From Agelas oroides (taxonomy: Eukaryota > Porifera > Demospongiae > Agelasida > Agelasidae), in the NCBI GenBank assembly GCA_949130485.1, contig OX422197.1, positions 5,255,193 to 5,319,192 on the forward strand: DNA of 64,000 nt, written 5' to 3'. The notes beneath the pieces were generated by a model that was given only the letters and a program-made list of their open reading frames with translations, made no database searches and was not told where the DNA came from. The translations under genes were made by a program, and so were the position numbers. Shown here in pieces: positions 28,917 through 42,624 of this stretch; within the stretch, counting starts at the first letter, position 1, and each line of letters begins with the position of its first letter.

Positions 28917-30786
28917 CACTCTACCCTGGCTCAACCCAACTCTACCTCACTCTACCACACTCTACCCCGACGCTACCTCACTCTACCACACTCTACCCCG
29001 ACTCTACCTCACTCTACCTCTCTCTACCCCGACTCTACCTTACTCTACCACACTCTACCCCGACTCTACCACACTCTACCACACTCTACCCTTGCTCTAC
29101 CCGACTCTACCTCACTCTACCACACTCTACCCCTACTGTACCTCACTGTACCCACATTTACCCTGACTCTACCTTACTCTACCACACTCTACCCTAGCTC
29201 GACCCGACTCTACCTCACTCTTCCACACTCTACCCCGACTCTACCTCACTCTACCACACTCTACCCCGATTCTACCTCACTCTACCACGCTCTACCCCGA
29301 GTCTACCTCACTCTACCACACTCTACCCTGGCTCCACCCAACACTACCTCACTCTACCACACTCTACCCCGACTCTACCTCACTCTACAACACACTACCC
29401 TGGCTCGACCCAGACTCTACATCACTCTGCCACACTCTACCCTGACTAGACCCTACTCTACCTCACTCTACCACACTCTACCCCGACTCTGCCTCACTCT
29501 AATACACTCTACCACAACTCTACCTCAATTTACCAACATTTACCCTCACTCTACCTCACTCTACCACACTCTACCCTACTTCGACCCGACTCTGCCTTAC
29601 TCTACCACACTCTACACCGACTCTACCTCACTGTACGACACTCTACCCCGACTCTACCTCACTCTACCACACTCTACCCTGTTTCGACCCAACTCTACCT
29701 CACTCTACCACACTCTACCCTGGCTAGACCCTACTCTACCTCACTCTTCCACACTCTACCCCGACTCCACCTCATTCTACCACACTCTACCCCGATTGTA
29801 CCTCACTCTACCACCCTCTACCCCGATTCTACCTCACTCTAACACACTCTACCCTGGCTCAACCCGACTCTACCTCTCTCTACCACACTCTACCCCGACT
29901 CTACCTCACTCTACCACACTCTACCCCGACTCTACCTCACTCTACCACACTTTACCCCGACTCTACCTCACTTTACCAACATTTATCCTCACTCTACCTC
30001 ACTCTACCACACTCTACCCTAACTCGACCCGACTCTACCTCTCTCTTCCACACTCTACCCAGACTCTACCTCACTCTACCACACTCTACCCCGATTCCAC
30101 CTCACTCTACCACCCTCTACCCGGATTCTACCTCACTCTACCACACTCTACCCTGGCTCCACCCGACTCTACCTCACTCTACCACACTCTACCCCGACTC
30201 TACCTCGCTCTACTACACTCTAACCCGACTCTACTTCACTCTACCACACTCTACCCTGGCTCGATACCGACTCTACATCACTCTACCACACTCTACCCTG
30301 ACTAAACCCTTCTCTACCTCACTCTACTACACTCTACCCCGACTCTGCCTCACTCTACCAAACTCTACCACGACTCTACCTCACTTTACCAACATTTACC
30401 CTCACTCTACCTCACTCTACCACACTCTACCCTGCCTCGACCTGACTCTTCCTTACTCTTCCACACTCTACACCGACTCTACCTCACTCTACGACACTCT
30501 ACGCCGACTCTACCTCACTCTACCACACTCTACCCTGTTTCGACCCAACTCTACCTCACTCTACCACACTCTACCACACTCTACCCTGGCTAGACCCGAC
30601 TCTACCTCACTCTACCACCCTCTACCCCGACTCTACCTCACTCTACCAAACTCTACCCCGATTGTACCTCACTCTACCACCCTCTACCCCGATTCTACCT
30701 CACACTACCACACTCTACCCTGGCTCCACCCGACTCTCCCTCACTCTACCACACTCTACCCCGACTCTACCTCACTCTACCACACT
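28917..30786 (+). repeat. Array block shared with 36382-38220 and 47.4-49.2 kb
   Basis: Characteristic words include CCCCTACTGTACCTC, GTACCCACATTTACC, CTCGATACCGAC and CTAAACCCTTCTC. The landmark at 29796 recurs at 37261 (offset 7,465), 39393 (+2,132) and 48222 (+8,829). This is satellite only. Confidence 0.85.
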
Positions 30787-33360
30787 CTACCCAGGCTCTA
30801 CCTCACTCTACCACACTCTACCCTGGCTCGACCCCGACTCTACATCACTCTACCACACTCTACCCTTACTAGACCCTACTCTACCTCACTCTACCACACT
30901 CTATCCCGACTCTACCTCACTCTACCACACTCTATCCTGTTTCGACCCAACTCTACCTCACTCTACCACACTCTACCCTCGCTAGACCCGACTCTACCTC
31001 ACTCTTCCACACTCTACCCCGACTCTACCTCACTCTACCACACTCAACCCCGATTGTACCTCTCTCTACCACCCTCTACCCCGACTCTACCTCACTCTAC
31101 CACACTCTACCCCGACTCTACCTCACTCTACCTCTCTCTACCCCGACTCTACCTTACTCTACCACACTCTACCCCGACTCTACCACACTCTACCACACTC
31201 TACCCTTGCTCTACCTGACTCTACCTCACTCTACCACACTCTACCCTTGCTCGACCTGTCTGTACCTAACTCTACCACACTCTATCCTGGCTAGACCCGA
31301 CTCTACCTCACTCTACCACACTCTACCATGGCTCGATCCAACTCTACCTCTCTCTACCACACTCTACCCCGACTCTACCTCACTCTACCACATTCTACCC
31401 CGACTCTACCTCACTCTACCACACTCTACCCTGACTCGACCAGACTCTACCTCACTCTACCTCGCTCTACCCTGTCTAGACCTGACTCTACCTCACTCTA
31501 CCACATTCTACCACGACTCTACCTCACTCTACGACACTCTTCCCCGACTCTACCTCACTCTACCACACTCTACCCCGACTCTACCTCACTCTACGACACT
31601 CTACCCCGACTCTACCTCACTCTGCAATACTCTACACTGGCTCGACCCGACTCTACCTCACTCTACCACACTCTACCCCGACTCTACCCCACTCTACCAC
31701 ACTCTACCCTGGCTCGCCCCGACTCTTCCTCACTCTCCCACACTCTACCCCGACTCTACCTCACTCTACCACACTCTACCCTGACTCGACCCGACTCTAC
31801 CTCACTCTATCACACTCTACTCTTTCTCGTCCCGACTCTACCTCACTCTACCCCACTCTACCCTGGCTCGACCCGACTTTACCTCCCTCTATCACACTCT
31901 ACCCCGACTCTACCTCACTCTACCACACTCTACCCTGGCTCGACCCGACTCTACCTCACTCTACCACACTCTACCCCGACTCTACCTCACTCTACGACAC
32001 TCTACCTCGACTCTACCTCACTCTACCACACTCTACCGCGACTCTACCTCACTGTACCAACATTTACCCTGACTCTACCTCATTCTACCACACTCTACAC
32101 TGGCTGGACCTGTCTCTACCTCACTCTACCACACTCTAGCCTGGCTAAACCCGACTCTACATCACTCTACCACACTCTACCCTGGCTCGCCCCGACTCTA
32201 CCTCATTCTACCACCCTCTACCCAGGCTCAACCCGTCTGTACCTCACTCTACCACACTCTACCCTTTCTCGACCAGACTCTACCTCACTCCGCCACACCC
32301 TACCCCAACTCTACCTCACTCTACCACGCTCTACCCCGACTCTACCTCACTCTACGACACTCTACTTCGACACCACCTCACTCTACCACACTCTACCCTT
32401 GCTCGACCCCAATTCTACATCACTCTACCACACTCTACCCTGGCTCGACCCGACTCTACCTCACTCTACCACACTCTACCCTTTTCTCGCCCCGACTCTC
32501 CCTCAGTCTACCACACTCTATCCCGACTCTACCTCACTCTACCACACTCTACCCTGGCTCGACCCGACTCTTCCTCACTTTTCTACACTCTACCCCGACT
32601 CTACCTCACTCTACCACACTCTACCCTGGCTCGACCCGACTCTACATCACTCTACCACACTCTACCCTTGCTCAACCCAACCCTTCCTCACTCTACCACA
32701 CTCTACCCTCTCTCGACCTGACTCTACCTCACACTACCACACTCTACCCTGGCTAGACCCGACTCTACCTCACTCTACCACACTCTACCCTGGCTCGACC
32801 CAACTCTACCTCACTCTACCACAAACCACCCCGACTCTACCTCACTCTACCACACTCTATCCTGGCTCGACCCGACTCTACCTCACTCTACCACACTCTA
32901 CCCCGACTCTACCTCACTCTACGACACTCTACCTCGACTCTACCTCACTCTACCACACTCTACCGCGACTCTACCTCACTGTACCAACATTTACCCTGAC
33001 TCTACCTCACTCTACCACACTCTACACTGGCTCGACCTGTCTCTACCTCACTCTACCACACTCTAGCCTGGCTAAACCCGACTCTACATCACTCTACCAC
33101 ACTCTACCCTGGCTCGCCCCGACTCTACCTCATTCTACCACACTCTACCCAGGCTCAACCCGTCTGTACCTCACTCTACCACACTCTACCCTTTCTCGAC
33201 CAGACTCTACCTCACTCTACCGCGCACTACCCCGACTCTACCTCACTCTACGACACTCTACCCCAACTCTACCTCACTCTACCACACTCTACCCTGGCTC
33301 GACCCGACTCTACGTCACTCTACCACACTCTACCCCGACTCTACCTCACTCTACCACACT
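30787..33360 (+). repeat. 2574-bp tandem duplication, copy 1
   Basis: CTACCCAGGCTC at 30787 recurs at 33361, and landmarks 31206/33780, 31328/33902 and 30985/33559 all give 2574 bp. The 743-codon open frame 31328-33559 spans the junction and exists only because the repeats lack stops in that frame. Confidence 0.93.
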
Positions 33361-35934
33361 CTACCCAGGCTCTACCTCACTCTACCACACTCTACCCTGG
33401 CTCGACCCCGACTCTACATCACTCTACCACACTCTACCCTTACTAGACCCTACTCTACCTCACTCTACCACACTCTATCCCGACTCTACCTCACTCTACC
33501 ACACTCTATCCTGTTTCGACCCAACTCTACCTCACTCTACCACACTCTACCCTCGCTAGACCCGACTCTACCTCACTCTTCCACACTCTACCCCGACTCT
33601 ACCTCACTCTACCACACTCAACCCCGATTGTACCTCTCTCTACCACCCTCTACCCCGACTCTACCTCACTCTACCACACTCTACCCCGACTCTACCTCAC
33701 TCTACCTCTCTCTACCCCGACTCTACCTTACTCTACCACACTCTACCCCGACTCTACCACACTCTACCACACTCTACCCTTGCTCTACCTGACTCTACCT
33801 CACTCTACCACACTCTACCCTTGCTCGACCTGTCTGTACCTAACTCTACCACACTCTATCCTGGCTAGACCCGACTCTACCTCACTCTACCACACTCTAC
33901 CATGGCTCGACCCAACTCTACCTCTCTCTACCACACTCTACCCCGACTCTACCTCACTCTACCACATTCTACCCCGACTCTACCTCACTCTACCACACTC
34001 TACCCTGACTCGACCAGACTCTACCTCACTCTACCTCGCTCTACCCTGTCTAGACCTGACTCTACCTCACTCTACCACATTCTACCACGACTCTACCTCA
34101 CTCTACGACACTCTTCCCCGACTCTACCTCACTCTACCACACTCTACCCCGACTCTACCTCACTCTACGACACTCTACCCCGACTCTACCTCACTCTGCA
34201 ATACTCTACACTGGCTCGACCCGACTCTACCTCACTCTACCACACTCTACCCCGACTCTACCCCACTCTACCACACTCTACCCTGGCTCGCCCCGACTCT
34301 TCCTCACTCTCCCACACTCTACCCCGACTCTACCTCACTCTACCACACTCTACCCTGACTCGACCCGACTCTACCTCACTCTATCACACTCTACTCTTTC
34401 TCGTCCCGACTCTACCTCACTCTACCCCACTCTACCCTGGCTCGACCCGACTTTACCTCCCTCTATCACACTCTACCCCGACTCTACCTCACTCTACCAC
34501 ACTCTACCCTGGCTCGACCCGACTCTACCTCACTCTACCACACTCTACCCCGACTCTACCTCACTCTACGACACTCTACCTCGACTCTACCTCACTCTAC
34601 CACACTCTACCGCGACTCTACCTCACTGTACCAACATTTACCCTGACTCTACCTCATTCTACCACACTCTACACTGGCTGGACCTGTCTCTACCTCACTC
34701 TACCACACTCTAGCCTGGCTAAACCCGACTCTACATCACTCTACCACACTCTACCCTGGCTCGCCCCGACTCTACCTCATTCTACCACCCTCTACCCAGG
34801 CTCAACCCGTCTGTACCTCACTCTACCACACTCTACCCTTTCTCGACCAGACTCTACCTCACTCCGCCACACCCTACCCCAACTCTACCTCACTCTACCA
34901 CGCTCTACCCCGACTCTACCTCACTCTACGACACTCTACTTCGACACCACCTCACTCTACCACACTCTACCCTTGCTCGACCCCAATTCTACATCACTCT
35001 ACCACACTCTACCCTGGCTCGACCCGACTCTACCTCACTCTACCACACTCTACCCTTTTCTCGCCCCGACTCTCCCTCAGTCTACCACACTCTATCCCGA
35101 CTCTACCTCACTCTACCACACTCTACCCTGGCTCAACCCGACTCTTCCTCACTTTTCTACACTCTACCCCGACTCTACCTCACTCTACCACACTCTACCC
35201 TGGCTCGACCCGACTCTACATCACTCTACCACACTCTACCCTTGCTCAACCCAACCCTTCCTCACTCTACCACACTCTACCCTCTCTCGACCTGACTCTA
35301 CCTCACACTACCACACTCTACCCTGGCTAGACCCGACTCTACCTCACTCTACCACACTCTACCCTGGCTCGACCCAACTCTACCTCACTCTACCACAAAT
35401 CACCCCGACTCTACCTCACTCTACCACACTCTATCCTGGCTCGACCCGACTCTACCTCACTCTACCACACTCTACCCCGACTCTACCTCACTCTACGACA
35501 CTCTACCTCGACTCTACCTCACTCTACCACACTCTACCGCGACTCTACCTCACTGTACCAACATTTACCCTGACTCTACCTCACTCTACCACACTCTACA
35601 CTGGCTCGACCTGTCTCTACCTCACTCTACCACACTCTAGCCTGGCTAAACCCGACTCTACATCACTCTACCACACTCTACCCTGGCTCGCCCCGACTCT
35701 ACCTCATTCTACCACACTCTACCCAGGCTCAACCCGTCTGTACCTCACTCTACCACACTCTACCCTTTCTCGACCAGACTCTACCTCACTCTACCGCGCA
35801 GTACCCCGACTCTACCTCACTCTACGACACTCTACCCCAACTCTACCTCACTCTACCACACTCTACCCTGGCTCGACCCGACTCTACGTCACTCTACCAC
35901 ACTCTACCCCGACTCTACCTCACTCTACCACACT
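33361..35934 (+). repeat. 2574-bp tandem duplication, copy 2
   Basis: Repeats 30787-33360 with few visible changes (CTCGATCC versus CTCGACCC near 31335/33909, CTCGACC versus CTCAACC near 32560/35133). After 35935 it reads CTACCCTGCCTTGACC and follows the block at 28472 instead of starting a third copy. Confidence 0.93.
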
Positions 35935-36088
35935 CTACCCTGCCTTGACCCGACTCTACCTCACTCTACCACACTCTACCCTTGCTAGAACCGATTCTTC
36001 CTCACTCTACCACACTCTACCATGACTCTACCTCACTCTACCACACTCTACCCTGGCTCAACCCGACTCTACCTCACTCTACCACACT

Positions 36089-36208
36089 CGGTAGAGTGAG
36101 GTAGATTCGGGTTGAGCAAGGGTAGAGTGTGGTAGGGTGAGGTAGAGTCGGGTCTAGCCAGGATAGAGTGTGGTAGATTGAGGTGGAGTCGGGATAGAGT
36201 GTGGTAGA
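36089..36208 (-). repeat. Palindrome 2, inverted left arm (120 bp)
   Basis: Copy of the 28624 inverted arm at offset 7,465. Its complement lies at 36262-36381. One mismatch is visible (CCAGGATAG against CCAGGGTAG). The spacer differs from palindrome 1 (CGCCTCGACGCGAC instead of CGGCTCGGCGCGAC). Confidence 0.92.
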
Positions 36209-36261
36209 TTCGCCTCGACGCGACTCTACCTCACTTCACCACACTCTACCCCAACTCTACC

Positions 36262-36381
36262 TCTACCACACTCTATCCCGACTCCACCTCAATCTACCAC
36301 ACTCTACCCTGGCTAGACCCGACTCTACCTCACCCTACCACACTCTACCCTTGCTCAACCCGAATCTACCTCACTCTACCG
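36262..36381 (+). repeat. Palindrome 2, right arm (120 bp)
   Basis: Normal-orientation partner of 36089-36208 after a 53-bp spacer. Confidence 0.92.
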
Positions 36382-38220
36382 CACTCTACCCTGGCTCAAC
36401 CCAACTCTACCTCACTCTACCACACTCTACCCCGACGCTACCTCACTCTACCACACTCTACCCCGACTCTACCTCACTCTACCTCTCTCTACCCCGACTC
36501 TACCTTACTCTACCACACTCTACCCCGACTCTACCACACTCTACCACACTCTACCCTTGCTCTACCCGACTCTACCTCACTCTACCACACTCTACCCCTA
36601 CTGTACCTCACTGTACCCACATTTACCCTGACTCTACCTTACTCTACCACACTCTACCCTAGCTCGACCCGACTCTACCTCACTCTTCCACACTCTACCC
36701 CGACTCTACCTCACTCTACCACACTCTACCCCGATTCTACCTCACTCTACCACGCTCTACCCCGAGTCTACCTCACTCTACCACACTCTACCCTGGCTCC
36801 ACCCAACACTACCTCACTCTACCACACTCTACCCCGACTCTACCTCACTCTACAACACTCTACCCTGGCTCGACCCAGACTCTACATCACTCTGCCACAC
36901 TCTACCCTGACTAGACCCTACTCTACCTCACTCTACCACACTCTACCCCGACTCTGCCTCACTCTAATACACTCTACCACAACTCTACCTCAATTTACCA
37001 ACATTTACCCTCACTCTACCTCACTCTACCACACTCTACCCTACTTCGACCCGACTCTGCCTTACTCTACCACACTCTACACCGACTCTACCTCACTGTA
37101 CGACACTCTACCCCGACTCTATCTCACTCTACCACACTCTACCCTGTTTCGACCCAACTCTACCTCACTCTACCACACTCTACCCTGGCTAGACCCTACT
37201 CTACCTCACTCTTCCACACTCTACCCCGACTCCACCTCATTCTACCACACTCTACCCCGATTGTACCTCACTCTACCACCCTCTACCCCGATTCTACCTC
37301 ACTCTAACACACTCTACCCTGGCTCAACCCGACTCTACCTCTCTCTACCACACTCTACCCCGACTCTACCTCACTCTACCACACTCTACCCCGACTCTAC
37401 CTCACTCTACCACACTTTACCCCGACTCTACCTCACTTTACCAACATTTATCCTCACTCTACCTCACTCTACCACACTCTACCCTAACTCGAACCGACTC
37501 TACCTCTCTCTTCCACACTCTACCCAGACTCTACCTCACTCTAGCACACTCTACCCCGATTCCACCTCACTCTACCACCCTCTACCCGGATTCTACCTCA
37601 CTCTACCACACTCTACCCTGGCTCCACCCGACTCTACCTCACTCTACCACACTCTACCCCGACTCTACCTCGCTCTACTACACTCTAACCCGACTCTACT
37701 TCACTCTACCACACTCTACCCTGGCTCGATACCGACTCTACATCACTCTACCACACTCTACCCTGACTAAACCCTTCTCTACCTCACTCTACTACACTCT
37801 ACCCCGACTCTGCCTCACTCTACCAAACTCTACCACGACTCTACCTCACTTTACCAACATTTACCCTCACTCTACCTCACTCTACCACACTCTACCCTTT
37901 CTCGACCAGACTCTACCTCACTCTACCGCGCAGTACCCCGACTCTACCTCACTCTACGACACTCTACCCCAACTCTACCTCACTCTACCACACTCTACCC
38001 TGGCTCGACCCGACTCTACGTCACTCTACCACACTCTACCCCGACTCTACCTCACTCTACCACACTCTACCCTGCCTTGACCCGACTCTACCTCACTCTA
38101 CCACACTCTACCCTTGCTAGAACCGATTCTTCCTCACTCTACCACACTCTACCATGACTCTACCTCACTCTACCACACTCTACCCTGGCTCAACCCGACT
38201 CTACCTCACTCTACCACACT

Positions 38221-38340
38221 CGGTAGAGTGAGGTAGATTCGGGTTGAGCAAGGGTAGAGTGTGGTAGGGTGAGGTAGAGTCGGGTCTAGCCAGGGTAGAG
38301 TGTGGTAGATTGAGGTGGAGTCGGGATAGAGTGTGGTAGA
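38221..38340 (-). repeat. Palindrome 3, inverted left arm (120 bp)
   Basis: Offset 2,132 from palindrome 2. Reading by eye, I find no mismatch to the complement of 38394-38513, so this is the cleanest of the three. Confidence 0.92.
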
Positions 38341-38393
38341 TTCGCCTCGACGCGACTCTACCTCACTTCACCACACTCTACCCCAACTCTACC

Positions 38394-38513
38394 TCTACCA
38401 CACTCTATCCCGACTCCACCTCAATCTACCACACTCTACCCTGGCTAGACCCGACTCTACCTCACCCTACCACACTCTACCCTTGCTCAACCCGAATCTA
38501 CCTCACTCTACCG
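38394..38513 (+). repeat. Palindrome 3, right arm (120 bp)
   Basis: Partner of 38221-38340. The left boundary of the 8.8-kb tandem duplication falls inside this arm (about 38425-38446), so the downstream copy at 47.27 kb lacks the inverted arm. Confidence 0.9.
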
Positions 38514-41500
38514 CACTCTACCCTGGCTCAACCCAACTCTACCTCACTCTACCACACTCTACCCCGACGCTACCTCACTCTACCACACTCTACCCCGACT
38601 CTACCTCACTCTACCTCTCTCTACCCCGACTCTACCTTACTCTACCACACTCTACCCCGACTCTACCACACTCTACCACACTCTACCCTTGCTCTACCCG
38701 ACTCTACCTCACTCTACCACACTCTACCCCTACTGTACCTCACTGTACCCACATTTACCCTGACTCTACCTTACTCTACCACACTCTACCCTAGCTCGAC
38801 CCGACTCTACCTCACTCTTCCACACTCTACCCCGACTCTACCTCACTCTACCACACTCTACCCCGATTCTACCTCACTCTACCACGCTCTACCCCGAGTC
38901 TACCTCACTCTACCACACTCTACCCTGGCTCCACCCAACACTACCTCACTCTACCACACTCTACCCCGACTCTACCTCACTCTACAACACTCTACCCTGG
39001 CTCGACCCAGACTCTACATCACTCTGCCACACTCTACCCTGACTAGACCCTACTCTACCTCACTCTACCACACTCTACCCCGACTCTGCCTCACTCTAAT
39101 ACACTCTACCACAACTCTACCTCAATTTACCAACATTTACCCTCACTCTACCTCACTCTACCACACTCTACCCTACTTCGACCCGACTCTGCCTTACTCT
39201 ACCACACTCTACACCGACTCTACCTCACTGTACGACACTCTACCCCGACTCTATCTCACTCTACCACACTCTACCCTGTTTCGACCCAACTCTACCTCAC
39301 TCTACCACACTCTACCCTGGCTAGACCCTACTCTACCTCACTCTTCCACACTCTACCCCGACTCCACCTCATTCTACCACACTCTACCCCGATTGTACCT
39401 CACTCTACCACCCTCTACCCCGATTCTACCTCACTCTAACACACTCTACCCTGGCTCAACCCGACTCTACCTCTCTCTACCACACTCTACCCCGACTCTA
39501 CCTCACTCTACCACACTCTACCCCGACTCTACCTCACTCTACCACACTTTACCCCGACTCTACCTCACTTTACCAACATTTATCCTCACTCTACCTCACT
39601 CTACCACACTCTACCCTAACTCGAACCGACTCTACCTCTCTCTTCCACACTCTACCCAGACTCTACCTCACTCTAGCACACTCTACCCCGATTCCACCTC
39701 ACTCTACCACCCTCTACCCGGATTCTACCTCACTCTACCACACTCTACCCTGGCTCCACCCGACTCTACCTCACTCTACCACACTCTACCCCGACTCTAC
39801 CTCGCTCTACTACACTCTAACCCGACTCTACTTCACTCTACCACACTCTACCCTGGCTCGATACCGACTCTACATCACTCTACCACACTCTACCCTGACT
39901 AAACCCTTCTCTACCTCACTCTACTACACTCTACCCCGACTCTGCCTCACTCTACCAAACTCTACCACGACTCTACCTCACTTTACCAACATTTACCCTC
40001 ACTCTACCTCACTCTACCACACTCTACCCTGCCTCGACCTGACTCTTCCTTACTCTACCACACTCTACACCGACTCTACCTCACTCTACGACACTCTACG
40101 CCGACTCTACCTCACTCTACCACACTCTACCCTGTTTCGACCCAACTCTACCTCACTCTACCACACTCTACCACACTCTACCCTGGCTAGACCCGACTCT
40201 ACCTCACTCTACCACCCTCTACCCCGACTCTACCTCACTCTACCAAACTCTACCCCGATTGTACCTCACTCTACCACCCTCTACCCCGATTCTACCTCAC
40301 ACTACCACACTCTACCCTGGCTCCACCCGACTCTCCCTCACTCTACCACACTCTACCCCGACGCTACCTCACTCTACCACACTCTACCCAGGCTCTACCT
40401 CACTCTACCACACTCTACCCTGGCTCGACCCCGACTCTACATCACTCTACCACACTCTACCCTTACTAGACCCTACTCTACCTCACTCTACCACACTCTA
40501 TCCCGACTCTACCTCACTCTACCACACTCTATCCTGTTTCGACCCAACTCTACCTCACTCTACCACACTCTACCCTCGCTAGACCCGACTCTACCTCACT
40601 CTTCCACACTCTACCCCGACTCTACCTCACTCTACCACACTCAACCCCGATTGTACCTCTCTCTACCACCCTCTACCCCGACTCTACCTCACTCTACCAC
40701 ACTCTACCCCGACTCTACCTCACTCTACCTCTCTCTACCCCGACTCTACCTTACTCTACCACACTCTACCCCGACTCTACCACACTCTACCACACTCTAC
40801 CCTTGCTCTACCTGACTCTACCTCACTCTACTACACTCTACCCTTGCTCGACCTGTCTGTACCTAACTCTACCACACTCTACCCTGGCTAGACCCGACTC
40901 TACCTCACTCTACCACACTCTACCATGGCTCGACCCAACTCTACCTCTCTCTACCACACTCTACCCCGACTCTACCTCACTCTACCACATTCTACCCCGA
41001 CTCTACCTCACTCTACCACACTCTACCCTGACTCGACCAGACTCTACCTCACTCTACCTCGCTCTACCCTGTCTAGACCTGACTCTACCTCACTCTACCA
41101 CATTCTACCACGACTCTACCTCACTCTACGACACTCTTCCCCGACTCTACCTCACTCTACCACCCTCTACCCTTGCTCGACCCGACTCTACCTCACTCTA
41201 CCACACTCTACCCCGACTCTACCTCACTCTACGACACTCTACCCCGACTCTACCTCACTCTGCAATACTCTACACTGGCTCGACCCGACTCTACCTCACT
41301 CTACCACACTCTACCCCGACTCTACCCCACTCTACCACACTCTACCCTGGTTCGCCCCGACTCTTCCTCACTCTCCCACACTCTACCCCGACTCTACCTC
41401 ACTCTACCACACTCTACCCTGACTCGACCCGACTCTACCTCACTCTATCACACTCTACTCTTTCTCGTCCCGACTCTACCTCACTCTACCCCACTCTACC

Positions 41501-42449
41501 CTGGCTCGACCCGACTTTACCTCCCTCTATCACACTCTACCCCGACTCTACCTCACTCTACCACACTCTACCCTGGCTCGACCCGACTCTACCTCACTCT
41601 ACCACACTCTACCCCAACTCTACCTCACTCTACGACACTCTACCTCGACTCTACCTCACTCTACCACACTCTACCGCGACTCTACCTCACTGTACCAACA
41701 TTTACCCTGACTCTACCTCATTCTACCACACTCTACACTGGCTGGACCTGTCTCTACCTCACTCTACCACACTCTAGCCTGGCTAAACCCGACTCTACAT
41801 CACTCTACCACACTCTACCCTGGCTCGCCCCGACTCTACCTCATTCTACCACCCTCTACCCAGGCTCAACCCGTCTGTACCTCACTCTACCACACTCTAC
41901 CCTTTCTCGACCAGACTCTACCTCACTCCGCCACACCCTACCCCAACTCTACCTCACTCTACCACGCTCTACCCCGACTCTACCTCACTCTACGACACTC
42001 TACTTCGACACCACCTCACTCTACCACACTCTACCCTTGCTCGACCCCAATTCTACATCACTCTACCACACTCTACCCTGGCTCGACCCGACTCTACCTC
42101 ACTCTACCACACTCTACCCTTTTCTCGCCCCGACTCTCCCTCAGTCTACCACACTCTATCCCGACTCTACCTCACTCTACCACACTCTACCCTGGCTCGA
42201 CCCGACTCTTCCTCACTTTTCTACACTCTACCCCGACTCTACCTCACTCTACCACACTCTACCCTGGCTCGACCCGACTCTACATCACTCTACCACACTC
42301 TACCCTTGCTCAACCCAACCCTTCCTCACTCTACCACACTCTACCCTCTCTCGACCTGACTCTACCTCACACTACCACACTCTACCCTGGCTAGACCCGA
42401 CTCTACCTCACTCTACCACACTCTACCCTGGCTCGACCCAACTCTACCT

Positions 42450-42624
42450 AGGTAGAGTCAGGGTAGAGTGTCGTAGAGTGAGGTAGAGTCTGGGTAGAGT
42501 GTGGTAGAGTGAGGTAGATTCGGGTTTAGACAGGGTAGAGTGAGGTAGAGTGAGGTAAAGTCGGGTCGAGCTAGGGTAGAGTGTGGTAGAGTGAGGTAGA
42601 GTCGGGGTGGTTTGTGGTAGAGTG
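42450..42624 (-). repeat. In-place 175-bp inversion, copy 1
   Basis: The strand switches at CTCTACCT / AGGTAGAG (centre 42449/42450) and back at GTAGAGTG-T-CACTCTAC (42617-42633). The reverse complement of 42450-42624 matches 45365-45539, which has the same length (175 bp) and unique words (CCACAAACCACCCC, CTGTCTAAACCCG). Flanks on both sides also match the flanks of 45365-45539, except that one 31-bp unit is missing on the left. It is therefore a true inversion, not an inverted insertion. Open frame 41173-42486 ends inside it. Confidence 0.93.

Larger units (their letters stand above)
35761..37892 (+). repeat. 2132-bp tandem duplication, copy 1
   Basis: TACCCTTTCTCGACC at 35761 recurs at 37893, and landmarks 36201/38333 and 37261/39393 agree with 2132 bp. 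It contains palindrome 2. It overlaps the tail of the 2574-bp duplication because the duplication events are nested. Confidence 0.93.
37893..40024 (+). repeat. 2132-bp tandem duplication, copy 2
   Basis: Second copy, containing palindrome 3. At 40025 the sequence reads TACCCTGCCTCGACC, matching the older continuation at about 30430. This places the crossover within a shared CTCTACCACACTCTACCCT word. Confidence 0.93.

Noticed and set aside
28736..29197. Open frame starting inside palindrome 1 with a non-repeat N-terminus (also 36201-36662, 38333-38794)
   Set aside because: Its first residues come only from reading the end of the inverted arm and the spacer. The rest is ordinary repeat translation, so it is a by-product of the inversion.
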